Assembly: GCA_045595445.1 (NCBI GenBank) | Contig: JAZOAK010000069.1 | Coordinates: 1-64,000, forward strand | Length of the DNA stretch: 64,000 nucleotides | DNA from: RGIG3009 sp045595445 | GTDB taxonomy: Bacteria > Bacillota > Clostridia > Oscillospirales > Acutalibacteraceae | Reading direction: 5' to 3' | Shown here: positions 1 to 8,214 of the stretch, in pieces | Layout of the letters: the number at the start of each line of letters is the position of its first letter | Numbering within the stretch: position 1 is the stretch's first letter | Position numbers and translations under genes: made by a program | The notes under the pieces: model-generated | Database searches by the model: none | The model's input: only the letters and a program-made list of their open reading frames with translations | What the model was told of the DNA's origin: nothing

Positions 1-1
1 T

Positions 2-196
2 TTACGTGTAATTCGCAAACAGCGAAATCTCAATCAATTAAAGGTTGCAACCGACCTGCATATATCACGCGAGTCTCTCTCGTATTACGAGTCCGGCAAA
101 CGTGAGCCCTCTTTGAGTTTGCTTGTCAGAATGTCGGAATACTTTAACGTGTCTATCCACTACCTCATCACCGGAAAAGAATTTGAAAAGAAGTAA
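2..196 (+). CDS. XRE-family helix-turn-helix regulator, 3' end only
   Basis: Only the last 64 codons are in the window; the start lies upstream of base 1. The readable part is a typical XRE/Cro helix-turn-helix: an RKQRNLNQ segment, then VATDLHISRESLSYYESGKREPS, where the recognition helix and the Y-E-x-G-x-R-x-P signature are obvious, then a C-terminal helix ending VSIHYLITG, which is normal for phage-repressor-like one-domain regulators. It would bind an operator near its own promoter, but the target cannot be seen. A strong hairpin follows directly. Confidence is high for the fold and none is possible for the regulon. Confidence 0.85.
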   Translation, partial: LRVIRKQRNLNQLKVATDLHISRESLSYYESGKREPSLSLLVRMSEYFNVSIHYLITGKEFEKK

Positions 197-228
197 GACC
201 TGTTGTGATTTTCACAACAGGTCTTTTC
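195..228 (+). terminator. Rho-independent terminator after the XRE gene
   Basis: A perfect 14-bp stem (AAGACCTGTTGTGA at 195-208 with its complement at 212-225) and a 3-nt loop, followed by T residues. It overlaps the stop codon of the XRE gene and also lies just downstream of the oppositely oriented deacylase gene, so it may serve both strands. Confidence 0.85.
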
Positions 229-236
229 GTATCATC

Positions 237-716
237 TTATTCCGCAATATCCGCATAGGTGAAATTCACGGCTTTTTGCAGATCGGCGGGGACTATCTCT
301 ACTTGATAGCCGATCTTTCCCGCACTGACGCAAATGGTCGGCTGAACTTTTGCCGTTTCGTGCATCACGGTGCGAAACGGCTTTTTCATACCCACGGGCG
401 AACAACCGCCGTGTATGTAGCCGGTAAGCGGTAAAAGGTCTTTGGCTTTGAGCATTTCGATCGCCTTTTCGCCCACCGCCGCGGCGGCCTTTTTGAGTTG
501 CAATTCCATGGCACACGGAATAACAAACACGTAATGTGTGCCCGATTTTGCCACCGTTACCAGCGTTTTGAACACCCTCTCGGGCGGTTGATTCAACACC
601 GCCGCTACCTCGACACCACTGACAGCATCGGTATCTGCGTAGCAGTGATAGGTATAGGGAATCTTCGCTTGGTCAAGCAAGCGCATCACATTGGTTTTTT
701 GTTCGTTCTTTTTCAC
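237..716 (-). CDS. ybaK: Cys-tRNA(Pro)/Cys-tRNA(Cys) deacylase, YbaK/EbsC family
   Basis: 159 residues, the usual length for the free-standing YbaK editing protein. These cytosolic enzymes hydrolyse Cys-tRNA(Pro) made in error by prolyl-tRNA synthetase. Family marks seen: N-terminal TNVMRLLDQAKIPYTYH, the core VFKTLVTVAKSGTHYVFVIP, and the GYIHGGCSPVGMKKPF stretch that forms the substrate pocket (conserved G-x-x-S-P-x-G). The start is GTG at 716, chosen because GAGGGATACT sits just upstream and the N-terminus then matches the family. A prolyl-tRNA synthetase of the short type, without an obvious editing insert, is encoded at 57.8 kb, which would make trans-editing useful. Confidence 0.9.
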   Translation of the reverse strand: MKKNEQKTNVMRLLDQAKIPYTYHCYADTDAVSGVEVAAVLNQPPERVFKTLVTVAKSGTHYVFVIPCAMELQLKKAAAAVGEKAIEMLKAKDLLPLTGYIHGGCSPVGMKKPFRTVMHETAKVQPTICVSAGKIGYQVEIVPADLQKAVNFTYADIAE

Positions 717-728
717 AGTATCCCTCTT

Positions 729-1325
729 TTATGAAAACAATTCGATGATGGTTTCCACCCATTCCACAACCTTAAAACGTATCGCATACCGCGAAGCCTC
801 GCTGACGATGACATTGGCATCCTTATCCAACACGTCGGCAAGGGTTGCCTTGTCGGTTGCCGCCGACACACACAGCGGCGGATACATCACGCACCACCAG
901 TTCTTACCCTCGGCATTGCCGATGGAAAACCGTACGGCACGATACCGACCGGCGGGAAATGTGCCGCTGTCATAGGTGCGTGTTGTGAAATACATGGTGG
1001 TAAGTTCTGCCGTAACAGGATACGAAAACCCCTCGTCATACACGCATTGCTGTGCCACTTGAATAAGGCTTGGCAACGCATTCTGCAAATGATCTTCGGC
1101 TTGTTCGCGGTCGGTAACCCCGTCAAGCATACCCGCACCCGCTTCGACCACCGCATCCCGCACTTTCAGTTTCAGCGCTTGATCCGCGGTACTGTCGGAA
1201 TTGGCTAAAATGTGTACGCGCACCACGCTGTCGCGCACGGTGGCACATGTCCCCGCAAACCCGCAGAGTGACAGCACCATACAGACGATTACGGCGCCGC
1301 ACAGTGCTTTTATCCATCGTTTCAT
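729..1325 (-). CDS. spoIIR: Stage II sporulation protein R
   Basis: 198 residues. SpoIIR is made in the forespore under sigma-F and exported; it triggers SpoIIGA to process pro-sigma-E in the mother cell. Seen here: an N-terminal signal segment (about residues 5-28, ALCGAVIVCMVLSLCGFAG), then VRVHILANSDSTADQALKLKVRDAV, the family's strongest motif, and a C-terminal GKNWWCVMYPPLC motif. All three are diagnostic. The start ATG at 1325 lies directly after a hairpin whose 3' strand contains the likely ribosome site AAAGGACGG (see the terminator entry). The gene stands between ybaK and ispE on the same strand. Confidence 0.95.
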   Translation of the reverse strand: MKRWIKALCGAVIVCMVLSLCGFAGTCATVRDSVVRVHILANSDSTADQALKLKVRDAVVEAGAGMLDGVTDREQAEDHLQNALPSLIQVAQQCVYDEGFSYPVTAELTTMYFTTRTYDSGTFPAGRYRAVRFSIGNAEGKNWWCVMYPPLCVSAATDKATLADVLDKDANVIVSEASRYAIRFKVVEWVETIIELFS

Positions 1326-1326
1326 A

Positions 1327-1373
1327 AAAACCCGTCCTTTCCCTTACGTTACCATAAGGATGGACGGGTTTTT
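1327..1373 (-). terminator. ispE terminator that overlaps the spoIIR ribosome site
   Basis: On the minus strand AAACCCGTCC pairs with GGACGGGTTT across a loop that can itself pair (CCTTA/TAAGG), followed by a run of T that ends at the spoIIR ATG. It terminates the ispE message. The 3' arm also contains AAAGGACGG, the only good ribosome site for spoIIR, so any read-through transcript would hide that site in the stem. Confidence 0.75.
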
Positions 1374-1378
1374 GGACT

Positions 1379-2233
1379 TTAATCAAATACGATGCCGCTG
1401 CACGGCCGACACACGCGCACTTGCGCATAGTGATCCGCCATCGCCGCTGCACAGCGTTCAGCCGTTTCACGCGAGACGAACAAACCGAATACCGCTGATC
1501 CGCTGCCGCTCATACAAGCTGCCGCTGCACCGGTTTCCAGTAACCGATCACGCGCCGCCAAGCTGTCCGTCAAGCAGAGTGCATCCTCAAACGAGTTGCC
1601 GACCGCCGCGGTCATTCCCTTCCAATCGCCGTTTTTGAGTGCTTTACAAAACGCACGTGCCGACGGATGAAACAGATCGGCTTTGCCGTCTACTAACCGA
1701 TAGGCTTCCGGAGTGGATACGCCGCCACTCGGTTTCACGATCACCATATATCCTTTGTCAAACGCGGGCAACGGTTGCAATTCCGTGCCGGTGCCCGTAC
1801 CGAGCGCCGTACCGCCGCGAATACAGAACGGCACGTCCGCACCGATCTTTGCACCCAACGCGCACAGCTCATCCAAGGACAAGTCAGCACCGGTTAAGCG
1901 GTTGAGCGCAACCAACGCGCCCGCCGCATCGGCGCTGCCCCCCGCAAGACCCGCTTGCATGGGAATATGCTTTTCAATCGTGATGCGATAGTGTTCGTTG
2001 CGAGCGGTATACTCTTGAAACAGCATCGCCGCGCGGTAAGCAGTGTTCGACTCATCCTGCGGCGCGCCGCCGTTACAGAACACCTGCGTTTGATCGGCAA
2101 CATCCACGGTGATGTGGTCGTACCAATCAACGGCTTGAAACACCGTTTCCAGCAGGTGATATCCGTCTTCCCGCCGACCGACCACGTCTAACACGAGGTT
2201 AATCTTAGCGGGGGCTTTCACCGTAACGCTCAT
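1379..2233 (-). CDS. ispE: 4-diphosphocytidyl-2-C-methyl-D-erythritol kinase
   Basis: 284 residues from the ATG at 2233. This GHMP kinase phosphorylates CDP-ME with ATP in the MEP isoprenoid pathway in the cytosol. Seen: N-terminal APAKINLVLDVVGRREDGYH, the glycine-rich ATP loop PMQAGLAGGSADAAGAL, and the C-terminal ACMSGSGSAVFGLF (GHMP motif 3). Upstream in-frame ATG codons exist, but 2233 is preferred because it begins the conserved MSVTVKAPAKINL and overlaps the stop of the aminotransferase gene as ATGA, a sign of translational coupling. It lies last in a Lrp-aminotransferase-ispE run. Confidence 0.95.
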   Translation of the reverse strand: MSVTVKAPAKINLVLDVVGRREDGYHLLETVFQAVDWYDHITVDVADQTQVFCNGGAPQDESNTAYRAAMLFQEYTARNEHYRITIEKHIPMQAGLAGGSADAAGALVALNRLTGADLSLDELCALGAKIGADVPFCIRGGTALGTGTGTELQPLPAFDKGYMVIVKPSGGVSTPEAYRLVDGKADLFHPSARAFCKALKNGDWKGMTAAVGNSFEDALCLTDSLAARDRLLETGAAAACMSGSGSAVFGLFVSRETAERCAAAMADHYAQVRVCRPCSGIVFD

Positions 2234-3405
2234 AAAAGGCCTCGGCTTTCCAAAAACGCGCGGATGCGCTTCATCGCCTCGGTGATATGTCCGATGGAAT
2301 AGCAATATGAAATGCGCACAAAGCCTTCGCCACAGTCACCGAACGCGGTGCCAGGGACCACTGCCACATGTTGTTCCATGAGCAATTGTGTGCAAAACTC
2401 TTCCGATGTAAGTCCTGTTTTTTTAATGGACGGGAATACGTAAAACGCGCCCTCCGGATCAAAACAGCGCAACCCCATTTTGTTGAGTTCGCCCACAATC
2501 AGTCGACGACGAGAGTCGTAATCCGCACGCATTTCCCGAACGTCGTCATCGCCGTTTTCCATCGCTTCGATGGCGGCGTACTGCGACACGGTGGGCGCAC
2601 ACATAAGCGCATATTGATGGATCTTTGTCATCTGTTTCATGATCGGCGCGGGCGCACAAACGTAACCGAGCCGCCAGCCTGTCATGGCAAAGGATTTGGA
2701 GAAACCGCTGATATACACGGTGCGTTCCCGCATCCCCTTGAGCGACGCAAGGCTGACGTGCGGTGCGTCGCCATAGGTCAGGTCGGCATAAATCTCATCC
2801 GATAATACCAGAATGTCCGTTCCGCGCAATACCTCGGCAATCGCCTCTAAATGCTCGCGGCGCATGACCGCCCCGGTCGGATTACTTGGGAACGGCAAAA
2901 CGAGCAGTTTGGTTTTAGGGGTGATCGCCGCTTTCAACGACTCTGCCGTTAAACGGAAACCGTCCTCCGCACGGGTGACGATCGGCACCGCCACGCCGCC
3001 CGCCATCTTGGCAAGCGGTTCGTAGCATACAAAACTCGGTTGCGGGATCAGCACCTCGTCCCCCGCAGACAGCAACGTGCGCATACACAGGTCAATACCC
3101 TCGCTGCCGCCGACCGTTACTAAAATTTCGGTATCGGGGGCATAGGTTACCCCTATGTGGCGTTCAATATAACCGCTGATGGCTTCGCGTAGGCGGGGCA
3201 TACCGGCGTTGGACGTGTACCACGTTTTCCCCTTTTCCAGCGACTCGATGCCTTTTTCACGAATATGGAACGGCGTGGAAAAGTCGGGTTCCCCGATGGA
3301 CAAGGAAATGACATCTTCCATGTCGTTGGCAATATCAAAGAATCGACGGATGCCGGACGGTTTCATGCCGGTAACGGTCGGATTCATCAACTTTTCGTAA
3401 TTCAT
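2230..3405 (-). CDS. Class I/II pyridoxal-phosphate aminotransferase
   Basis: 391 residues with fold type I features: a substrate-side segment ISLSIGEPDFSTP, the cofactor-ring motif NPTGAVM, SDEIYADLTY with the Asp that holds the pyridine nitrogen, the Schiff-base lysine in SGFSKSFAMTGWRLGY, and a C-terminal Arg in GFVRISYCYS. The enzyme should transaminate an amino acid, most like aspartate/aromatic (AspC/PatA) types; the exact substrate cannot be read. The start at 3405 avoids overlap with the Lrp gene; earlier in-frame starts (3429, 3441) would overlap it. A Lrp/AsnC regulator directly upstream on the same strand suggests amino-acid-responsive control. Confidence 0.88.
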   Translation of the reverse strand: MNYEKLMNPTVTGMKPSGIRRFFDIANDMEDVISLSIGEPDFSTPFHIREKGIESLEKGKTWYTSNAGMPRLREAISGYIERHIGVTYAPDTEILVTVGGSEGIDLCMRTLLSAGDEVLIPQPSFVCYEPLAKMAGGVAVPIVTRAEDGFRLTAESLKAAITPKTKLLVLPFPSNPTGAVMRREHLEAIAEVLRGTDILVLSDEIYADLTYGDAPHVSLASLKGMRERTVYISGFSKSFAMTGWRLGYVCAPAPIMKQMTKIHQYALMCAPTVSQYAAIEAMENGDDDVREMRADYDSRRRLIVGELNKMGLRCFDPEGAFYVFPSIKKTGLTSEEFCTQLLMEQHVAVVPGTAFGDCGEGFVRISYCYSIGHITEAMKRIRAFLESRGLL

Positions 3406-3409
3406 ACGA

Positions 3410-3883
3410 TCAAACGTATCCTCTCTCATCTTGATTGTCACCTAAGAACATGACGTTGCTCTCCTTATAGCGACGCAACACAAAATGCGTCGCGGTGGAG
3501 ATGACCGACTCTAACGGTGCAAGCCGCTTTGCCACAAACGCGGCGATCTCCTGAAAACTGCGGCCGGTTACACGCACCGACAGATCGTAACCGCCGGACA
3601 TGAGGTACACACTTTCCACTTCTTCAAAAGCCATGATCTGCTCGGCGATGCCCTCAAAACCGACATCCCGCCGCGGCGTGACTTTCAGTTCGATGATGGC
3701 GGTGACACACTCACGATCGGTTTTGTCCCAGTCCACGACCGCCTTGTATGCGCGGATCGCACCGTCTTTTTCGAGTTTGGCGATCTGTGCGCGCACCTCC
3801 GCCTCCGACATGTCCAGCATGGTTGCCAATTGTTCGTCCGTTAAGCGGGCGTTGGAATCCAAGAGTTTCAGCAATTTATCCAT
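3410..3883 (-). CDS. Lrp/AsnC-family transcriptional regulator
   Basis: 157 residues, the standard length. The N-terminal winged helix (MDKLLKLLDSNARLTDEQLATML, then SEAEVRAQIAKLEKDGAIRAYKAVVDW) is followed by an alpha-beta effector domain (AIIELKVTPRRDVGFEGIAEQIMAFEEVESVYLMSGGYDLSVRV) with the G-x-x-D-L turn that shapes the ligand pocket between subunits. Such proteins form octamers and respond to amino acids. It is the first gene of the run with the aminotransferase and ispE and probably regulates that run. The target and ligand are inferred only from position. Confidence 0.9.
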   Translation of the reverse strand: MDKLLKLLDSNARLTDEQLATMLDMSEAEVRAQIAKLEKDGAIRAYKAVVDWDKTDRECVTAIIELKVTPRRDVGFEGIAEQIMAFEEVESVYLMSGGYDLSVRVTGRSFQEIAAFVAKRLAPLESVISTATHFVLRRYKESNVMFLGDNQDERGYV

Positions 3884-3952
3884 GAAAACGTTCCTCCGAT
3901 ACGCGTATTTTCTTCATTGTATCACATTTCTGCCTATATGCAAACAAAATGT

Positions 3953-3981
3953 TTGATTTCGGTATAAAAAGGGTGTATGAT
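3953..3981 (+). promoter_or_regulatory. Sigma-A promoter of the yitT-like gene
   Basis: TTGATT at 3953-3958 and TATGAT at 3976-3981 with a 17-bp spacer, 38 bases before the ATG at 4019. The matches and spacing are close to the vegetative consensus. Confidence 0.7.
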
Positions 3982-4018
3982 AGTGTCGTGAAACACTCGG
4001 AAGCAGAGGAGTCGTATC

Positions 4019-4879
4019 ATGAAACAAAAAACTTTTGTCCGCTGGGCCATTGATATTGTGTATATCGCGCTGGGTGCTGCCGTTTACGCGCTGGGATACA
4101 CGATCTTTATCCGTCACAACGAACTGACCCCCGGCGGTATCAATGGTATTGCTACTCAGATCAGCGCCTTAACGAGTTTACCTCCCGGCATGCTTTCACT
4201 CGTTATCAGTATTCCGCTTTTAGTCCTCGGTTTCTGGCAACTCGGTTCACATTTTTTCATTACCACTACCATTTCCACCGTCTTGTCTTCCGTCTTTATG
4301 GATACGTTTAATACGTTGCTCGACGGATATGCGTACGAGGGTGAAATACTCATCGTTGCCCTGTTCGGCGGCGCGTTGTCCGGCATCGGTCTTGCCTTGC
4401 CGATCCTGCGGGGCGCCTCTGCCGGCGGTAACGATATCATCGCACAGGTGGTTCATCGCCACTGGCCAAACGTCCCTGTCGGCAAATTTCTGTTCGGCTT
4501 TAATGCCGTCGTCTTTATTTCCGCCGCATTCGTGTACGGCAATATTGAAAGTGCGCTGTGTTCAGCCGTTGTATCGTTCGTGTCGTCGTACGTTATTGAT
4601 GCGATACTGCTCGGTATGGACAGCGGAAAATCGCTGATGATCGTCACCGAAAAACCGTATGAGTTGGCGGAGACGATCCACGAAGCCACCGGACGCGGGG
4701 CAACGGTCATTCCCGCTTACGGAACCTACCGACACGAAGAGCGTTCGATTCTACTGTGCATTTCCCGCCGTCGGGATATTGTTAAAATCCGCCGTGTTGT
4801 GAAAATCATAGACCCATCCGCGTTTGTGATGATTCAGGATGCCGGCGAAATCTTCGGTAAAAATTTCAAATCAATATAA
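4019..4879 (+). CDS. YitT-family membrane protein (DUF161 + DUF2179)
   Basis: 286 residues. About five hydrophobic segments fill the first 190 residues (for example IVYIALGAAVYALGYTIFI, MLSLVISIPLLVLGFW), with the family motif LTPGGINGIATQIS and the repeat-like GGALSGIGLALPILRGASAGGNDIIA. A soluble C-terminal domain follows (SLMIVTEKPYELAETIHEATGRG), ending DPSAFVMIQDAGEIFGKNF, typical of DUF2179. The family is widespread in Firmicutes; a transport role is suspected but not established. A ribosome site AGAGGAG precedes the start. It lies upstream of the ACT/DUF711 pair on the same strand with only 13 bases between genes. Confidence 0.92.
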   Translation: MKQKTFVRWAIDIVYIALGAAVYALGYTIFIRHNELTPGGINGIATQISALTSLPPGMLSLVISIPLLVLGFWQLGSHFFITTTISTVLSSVFMDTFNTLLDGYAYEGEILIVALFGGALSGIGLALPILRGASAGGNDIIAQVVHRHWPNVPVGKFLFGFNAVVFISAAFVYGNIESALCSAVVSFVSSYVIDAILLGMDSGKSLMIVTEKPYELAETIHEATGRGATVIPAYGTYRHEERSILLCISRRRDIVKIRRVVKIIDPSAFVMIQDAGEIFGKNFKSI

Positions 4880-4892
4880 AGGAGAAACAACT

Positions 4893-5162
4893 ATGCGCGC
4901 TGTTATTACGGTTATCGGAAAAGATATGGTGGGTATTCTTGCCAAAGTGTCCACGATCTGTGCAGGGCATCAGGTCAACGTGTTGGAGGTCACCCAATCC
5001 ATTTTGCAGGATATGTTCGCCATGATCATGATGGTGGATATTGAAAAAAGTGACGTCCCGTTTGAGCAGTTTGCGGACGAGTTGACCGCTCTCGGCGACT
5101 CCATGGGCTTGTCGATTCACACGATGCACGAGGATATTTTTAATTCCATGCATCAGATCTGA
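4893..5162 (+). CDS. ACT-domain protein, UPF0237 family
   Basis: 89 residues. The whole protein is one ACT domain, beginning MRAVITVIGKDMVGILAKVS, where G-x-D-x-x-G-I-x-A is the usual ligand-loop signature. ACT domains bind small ligands, mostly amino acids. The ATG at 4893 has AAAGGAG nine bases upstream; the longer open frame before it overlaps yitT and is ignored. The gene is followed after 11 bases by a DUF711/UPF0210 gene. This two-gene order is conserved in many Firmicutes and archaea, which suggests joint function, though none has been proved. Confidence 0.92.
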   Translation: MRAVITVIGKDMVGILAKVSTICAGHQVNVLEVTQSILQDMFAMIMMVDIEKSDVPFEQFADELTALGDSMGLSIHTMHEDIFNSMHQI

Positions 5163-5173
5163 GGAGGGCAACC

Positions 5174-6532
5174 ATGTTAAACGCACGTGATATTTTAGAA
5201 ACCATCACGATGATTCAGGAGGAAAACCTGGACATCCGCACCATCACCATGGGGATCTCGTTGATTGATTGCTGTGACAGCGACATCGACGTCGTCTGCC
5301 GTCGCGTCTACGATAAGATTACCACCAAGGCCAAGCATCTGGTGGAGGTCGGTCAACAGATCGAAAAGGAATACGGCATTCCGATCATTAACAAACGCAT
5401 CTCGGTCACGCCAATCGCGATCGTACTTGCCGGTTGCCTTAAAAAAGAACCGCTGAAATTAGCACAAACACTCGAACGTGCGGCGCTCTCGGTAGGAGTC
5501 AATTTCATCGGTGGATATTCCGCGTTGGTACAAAAAGGCTTTGCCGCGGGGGATCGGGAACTGATTGAGAGCATCCCCGAAGCACTCGCCACCACCGATC
5601 ATATCTGTTCGTCGGTCAACATCGGCTCCACCAAATCCGGTATCAATATGGATGCCGTGGCAGAGATGGGGCGCGTTGTCCGCCGTTCGGCCGAACTGAC
5701 TGCCGACCACGATTGCATCGGTCCCGCTAAATTGGTGGTGTTCTGCAATGCGCCCGAGGACAACCCGTTTATGGCAGGTGCCTTCCACGGTGTCGGTGAA
5801 CCCGATTGCGTGATCAACGTCGGCGTTTCCGGTCCCGGCGTGGTACGTGCGGCACTCGCCAAAGCAGGCGATTGTGACCTCACCGCCGTTGCTGATCTGA
5901 TTAAACGCACCGCGTTTAAGATCACCCGCATGGGACAACTGGTTGCCAAAGAGGCTTCCCGCCGTTTGGGCGTACCGTTCGGCATTGTGGACCTCTCCCT
6001 CGCGCCCACTCCCGCTGTCGGTGATTCGGTAGCGTATATTTTAGAGGAAATGGGCTTGGAGTGTTGCGGCGCTCACGGCACCACAGCGGCGCTCGCTTTG
6101 CTCAACGACGCTGTCAAAAAAGGCGGCGTGATGGCGTCCTCCCATGTCGGAGGACTGTCCGGTGCTTTCATTCCGGTCACGGAGGATGCCGGCATGATTC
6201 ATGCCGCTCGCACCGGTTGTCTACGTATTGAAAAATTGGAAGCGATGACCGCCGTCTGTTCGGTCGGTTTGGATATGATCAATATCCCCGGTGACACACC
6301 TGCGGAAATTATTTCTGCTATCATCGCGGACGAAGCGGCGATCGGTATGATCAACAACAAAGCCACCGCCGTGCGCGTGATCCCTGCCATCGGTAAACAG
6401 GTCGGGGAGGAACTTTCTTTCGGCGGTCTGCTCGGCAGCGGTCCCGTTATGCCGATCAATCCCGCCTCCCCCGCGCGGCTCATTCACCGTGGTGGGCGCA
6501 TTCCCGCTCCCCTGCAAGCACTTCGCAACTAA
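5174..6532 (+). CDS. UPF0210/DUF711 (PFL-family) protein
   Basis: 452 residues, the normal length. Conserved features visible: the start ARDILETITMIQEENLDIRTITMGISL, a serine-rich SVNIGSTKSGINMDAVAEMG, the glycine-rich INVGVSGPGVVRAAL, FGIVDLSLAPTPAVGDSVA and a C-terminal GGLLGSGPVMPINPASP. The fold is related to glycyl-radical (PFL-like) barrels but lacks an obvious radical-glycine motif, so enzymatic activity is uncertain. It is cotranscribed with the ACT protein and followed by a strong terminator. Confidence 0.93.
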   Translation: MLNARDILETITMIQEENLDIRTITMGISLIDCCDSDIDVVCRRVYDKITTKAKHLVEVGQQIEKEYGIPIINKRISVTPIAIVLAGCLKKEPLKLAQTLERAALSVGVNFIGGYSALVQKGFAAGDRELIESIPEALATTDHICSSVNIGSTKSGINMDAVAEMGRVVRRSAELTADHDCIGPAKLVVFCNAPEDNPFMAGAFHGVGEPDCVINVGVSGPGVVRAALAKAGDCDLTAVADLIKRTAFKITRMGQLVAKEASRRLGVPFGIVDLSLAPTPAVGDSVAYILEEMGLECCGAHGTTAALALLNDAVKKGGVMASSHVGGLSGAFIPVTEDAGMIHAARTGCLRIEKLEAMTAVCSVGLDMINIPGDTPAEIISAIIADEAAIGMINNKATAVRVIPAIGKQVGEELSFGGLLGSGPVMPINPASPARLIHRGGRIPAPLQALRN

Positions 6533-6535
6533 TAT

Positions 6536-6572
6536 AAAAACGCGCCGTTCTTTGTGAACGGTGCGTTTTTCT
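6536..6572 (+). terminator. Terminator after DUF711
   Basis: AAAACGCGCCGTTC pairs with GAACGGTGCGTTTT (one G-T pair) across a short loop, then a T run. It closes the yitT-ACT-DUF711 unit. Confidence 0.9.
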
Positions 6573-6573
6573 C

Positions 6574-6602
6574 TTGTCTATTGATTTGTTTTCTTGTATA
6601 CT
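6574..6602 (+). promoter_or_regulatory. Sigma-A promoter of the comM-like gene
   Basis: TTGTCT at 6574-6579 and TATACT at 6597-6602 with a 17-bp spacer, immediately after the preceding terminator and 32 bases before the ATG at 6635. Confidence 0.7.
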
Positions 6603-6634
6603 GGTAAAAGGATGTTAAAAAGGGGGCATTTGCT

Positions 6635-8161
6635 ATGTTCTCACAAGTGCATAGTTTGGGGCTGCTCGGGATCGACGGATATCCTGTCGAGGTCGAGGCA
6701 GATATTTCGCAAGGACTTCCCGGATTTGATATTGTCGGTATGCCGGGACCTGCCGTTAAAGAATCACGTGACCGCGTGCGGGCTGCGATGAAGAATTGCG
6801 GTTTTTCTTTTCCTGTCAGCCGTATCACGGTCAACTTGGCCCCCGCTGATATTAAAAAAGAGGGATCGGTGTATGATCTCCCGTTGTTGCTCGCCCTGCT
6901 GCGGGCAGGAGGCCAGCTTTCGTTTGATTTGAGCGGCATGGCCTTTATCGGCGAACTGTCACTTACCGGTGAAGTGCGCTCCGTACACGGTGTGCTGCCG
7001 ATGGTGCTCGCCGCCCGCAAGGCGGGTATCACCACCATGTTTATCCCCAAAGACAATGCCGCCGAGGGCGCGGTCGTGGATGGTATCACCGTGTATGCCG
7101 TGGAACATATCAAAGCGTTGCTTGCACATTTGTCCGGTGAGCAACCGCTGACCCCGCTTCAAAAAACGGAATTTCATCCGCACACCGACGCTTCCATCCC
7201 CGACTTTTCCGAAGTAATGGGGCAGGCCGTCCCCCGCCGTGCGATGGAGATCGCCGCTGCCGGAAATCATAACATTTTGTTGGTGGGACCGCCCGGTTCG
7301 GGCAAAAGCATGCTTGCCAAACGTCTGCCGTCCATTCTGCCGGATATGACGCGTGAAGAGGCGCTGGAAGCCACTTCCGTCCATTCCATTGTCGGAACAC
7401 TGCCCGCTGACGTCGGGCTGTTATCTTCCCGTCCGTTTCGCTCGCCGCATCACACCGTTTCGGCTGTCGGCCTAACCGGTGGCGGAGCCGTTCCGCGGCC
7501 GGGAGAAGTATCGCTTGCGCATAACGGCGTTCTGTTTTTGGACGAGTTACCCGAATTTTCGCGTCAGGCAACCGAAGGGCTGCGGCAACCGCTTGAAGAT
7601 CAGCGTGTGACCATTTCCCGCGCCAGCGGATCGCTGACGTATCCTTGTTCGTTTATGTTGGTTGCCGCCATGAACCCATGTGCCTGCGGTTATTATGGGC
7701 ATCCCACGCGTGAATGTACCTGTTCGGCACACAGCGTCACGCGGTATTTATCCCGCATTTCCGGCCCGTTGTTGGACCGCTTTGACCTGCACGTGGAAGT
7801 GCCACCTGTTGGGTACAGCGATCTGAACGCCCACGAACCTGCGGAAAATTCTGCCTCCATTCGTGACCGTGTCAATGCAGCACGACAGGTGCAACTTGAC
7901 CGCTATACCGGCACCCGCATCCGCACCAATTCACAGTTAACGCCTTCCTTGCTGCGGCGGCATTGTGCCTTGTCACCGGATGCCGAGGCGCTTATGGAAA
8001 GTGCCTTTGACCGCTTGGGATTATCTGCCCGCGCGTACGACCGCCTGCTGAAAGTGGCGCGTACCATTGCCGATTTGGACGGTTGTGAGAAGCTTCGCAT
8101 TGAGCATTTGTCCGAAGCGATTCAGTATCGCAGTTTGGATCGTAAGTATTGGGCCCGCTAG
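6635..8161 (+). CDS. comM: YifB/ComM-family Mg-chelatase-like AAA+ ATPase
   Basis: 508 residues. The N-terminal domain (residues 1-170; GIDGYPVEVEADISQGLPGFDIVGMP) is the Lon-protease-like ChlI domain of this family. The AAA+ module has Walker A GPPGSGKS near residue 217, Walker B LFLDELPEF near 299 and the cysteine-containing insert MNPCACGYYGHPTRECTCS. The C-terminus has the usual helical lid. In Haemophilus and Vibrio ComM is a helicase that extends D-loops during natural transformation; in this lineage the role is inferred from homology. It is a single-gene unit with its own promoter and terminator. Confidence 0.95.
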   Translation: MFSQVHSLGLLGIDGYPVEVEADISQGLPGFDIVGMPGPAVKESRDRVRAAMKNCGFSFPVSRITVNLAPADIKKEGSVYDLPLLLALLRAGGQLSFDLSGMAFIGELSLTGEVRSVHGVLPMVLAARKAGITTMFIPKDNAAEGAVVDGITVYAVEHIKALLAHLSGEQPLTPLQKTEFHPHTDASIPDFSEVMGQAVPRRAMEIAAAGNHNILLVGPPGSGKSMLAKRLPSILPDMTREEALEATSVHSIVGTLPADVGLLSSRPFRSPHHTVSAVGLTGGGAVPRPGEVSLAHNGVLFLDELPEFSRQATEGLRQPLEDQRVTISRASGSLTYPCSFMLVAAMNPCACGYYGHPTRECTCSAHSVTRYLSRISGPLLDRFDLHVEVPPVGYSDLNAHEPAENSASIRDRVNAARQVQLDRYTGTRIRTNSQLTPSLLRRHCALSPDAEALMESAFDRLGLSARAYDRLLKVARTIADLDGCEKLRIEHLSEAIQYRSLDRKYWAR

Positions 8162-8167
8162 CGCGAT

Positions 8168-8203
8168 AAAAAACGCCCTCATCGTTTTGATGAGGGCGTT
8201 TTT
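8168..8203. terminator. Bidirectional terminator between comM and uppP
   Basis: AAAACGCCCTCATC pairs perfectly with GATGAGGGCGTTTT, with A and T runs on both sides. It lies between two converging genes and should stop both. Confidence 0.92.
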
Positions 8204-8214
8204 GTTTTCTTTTA

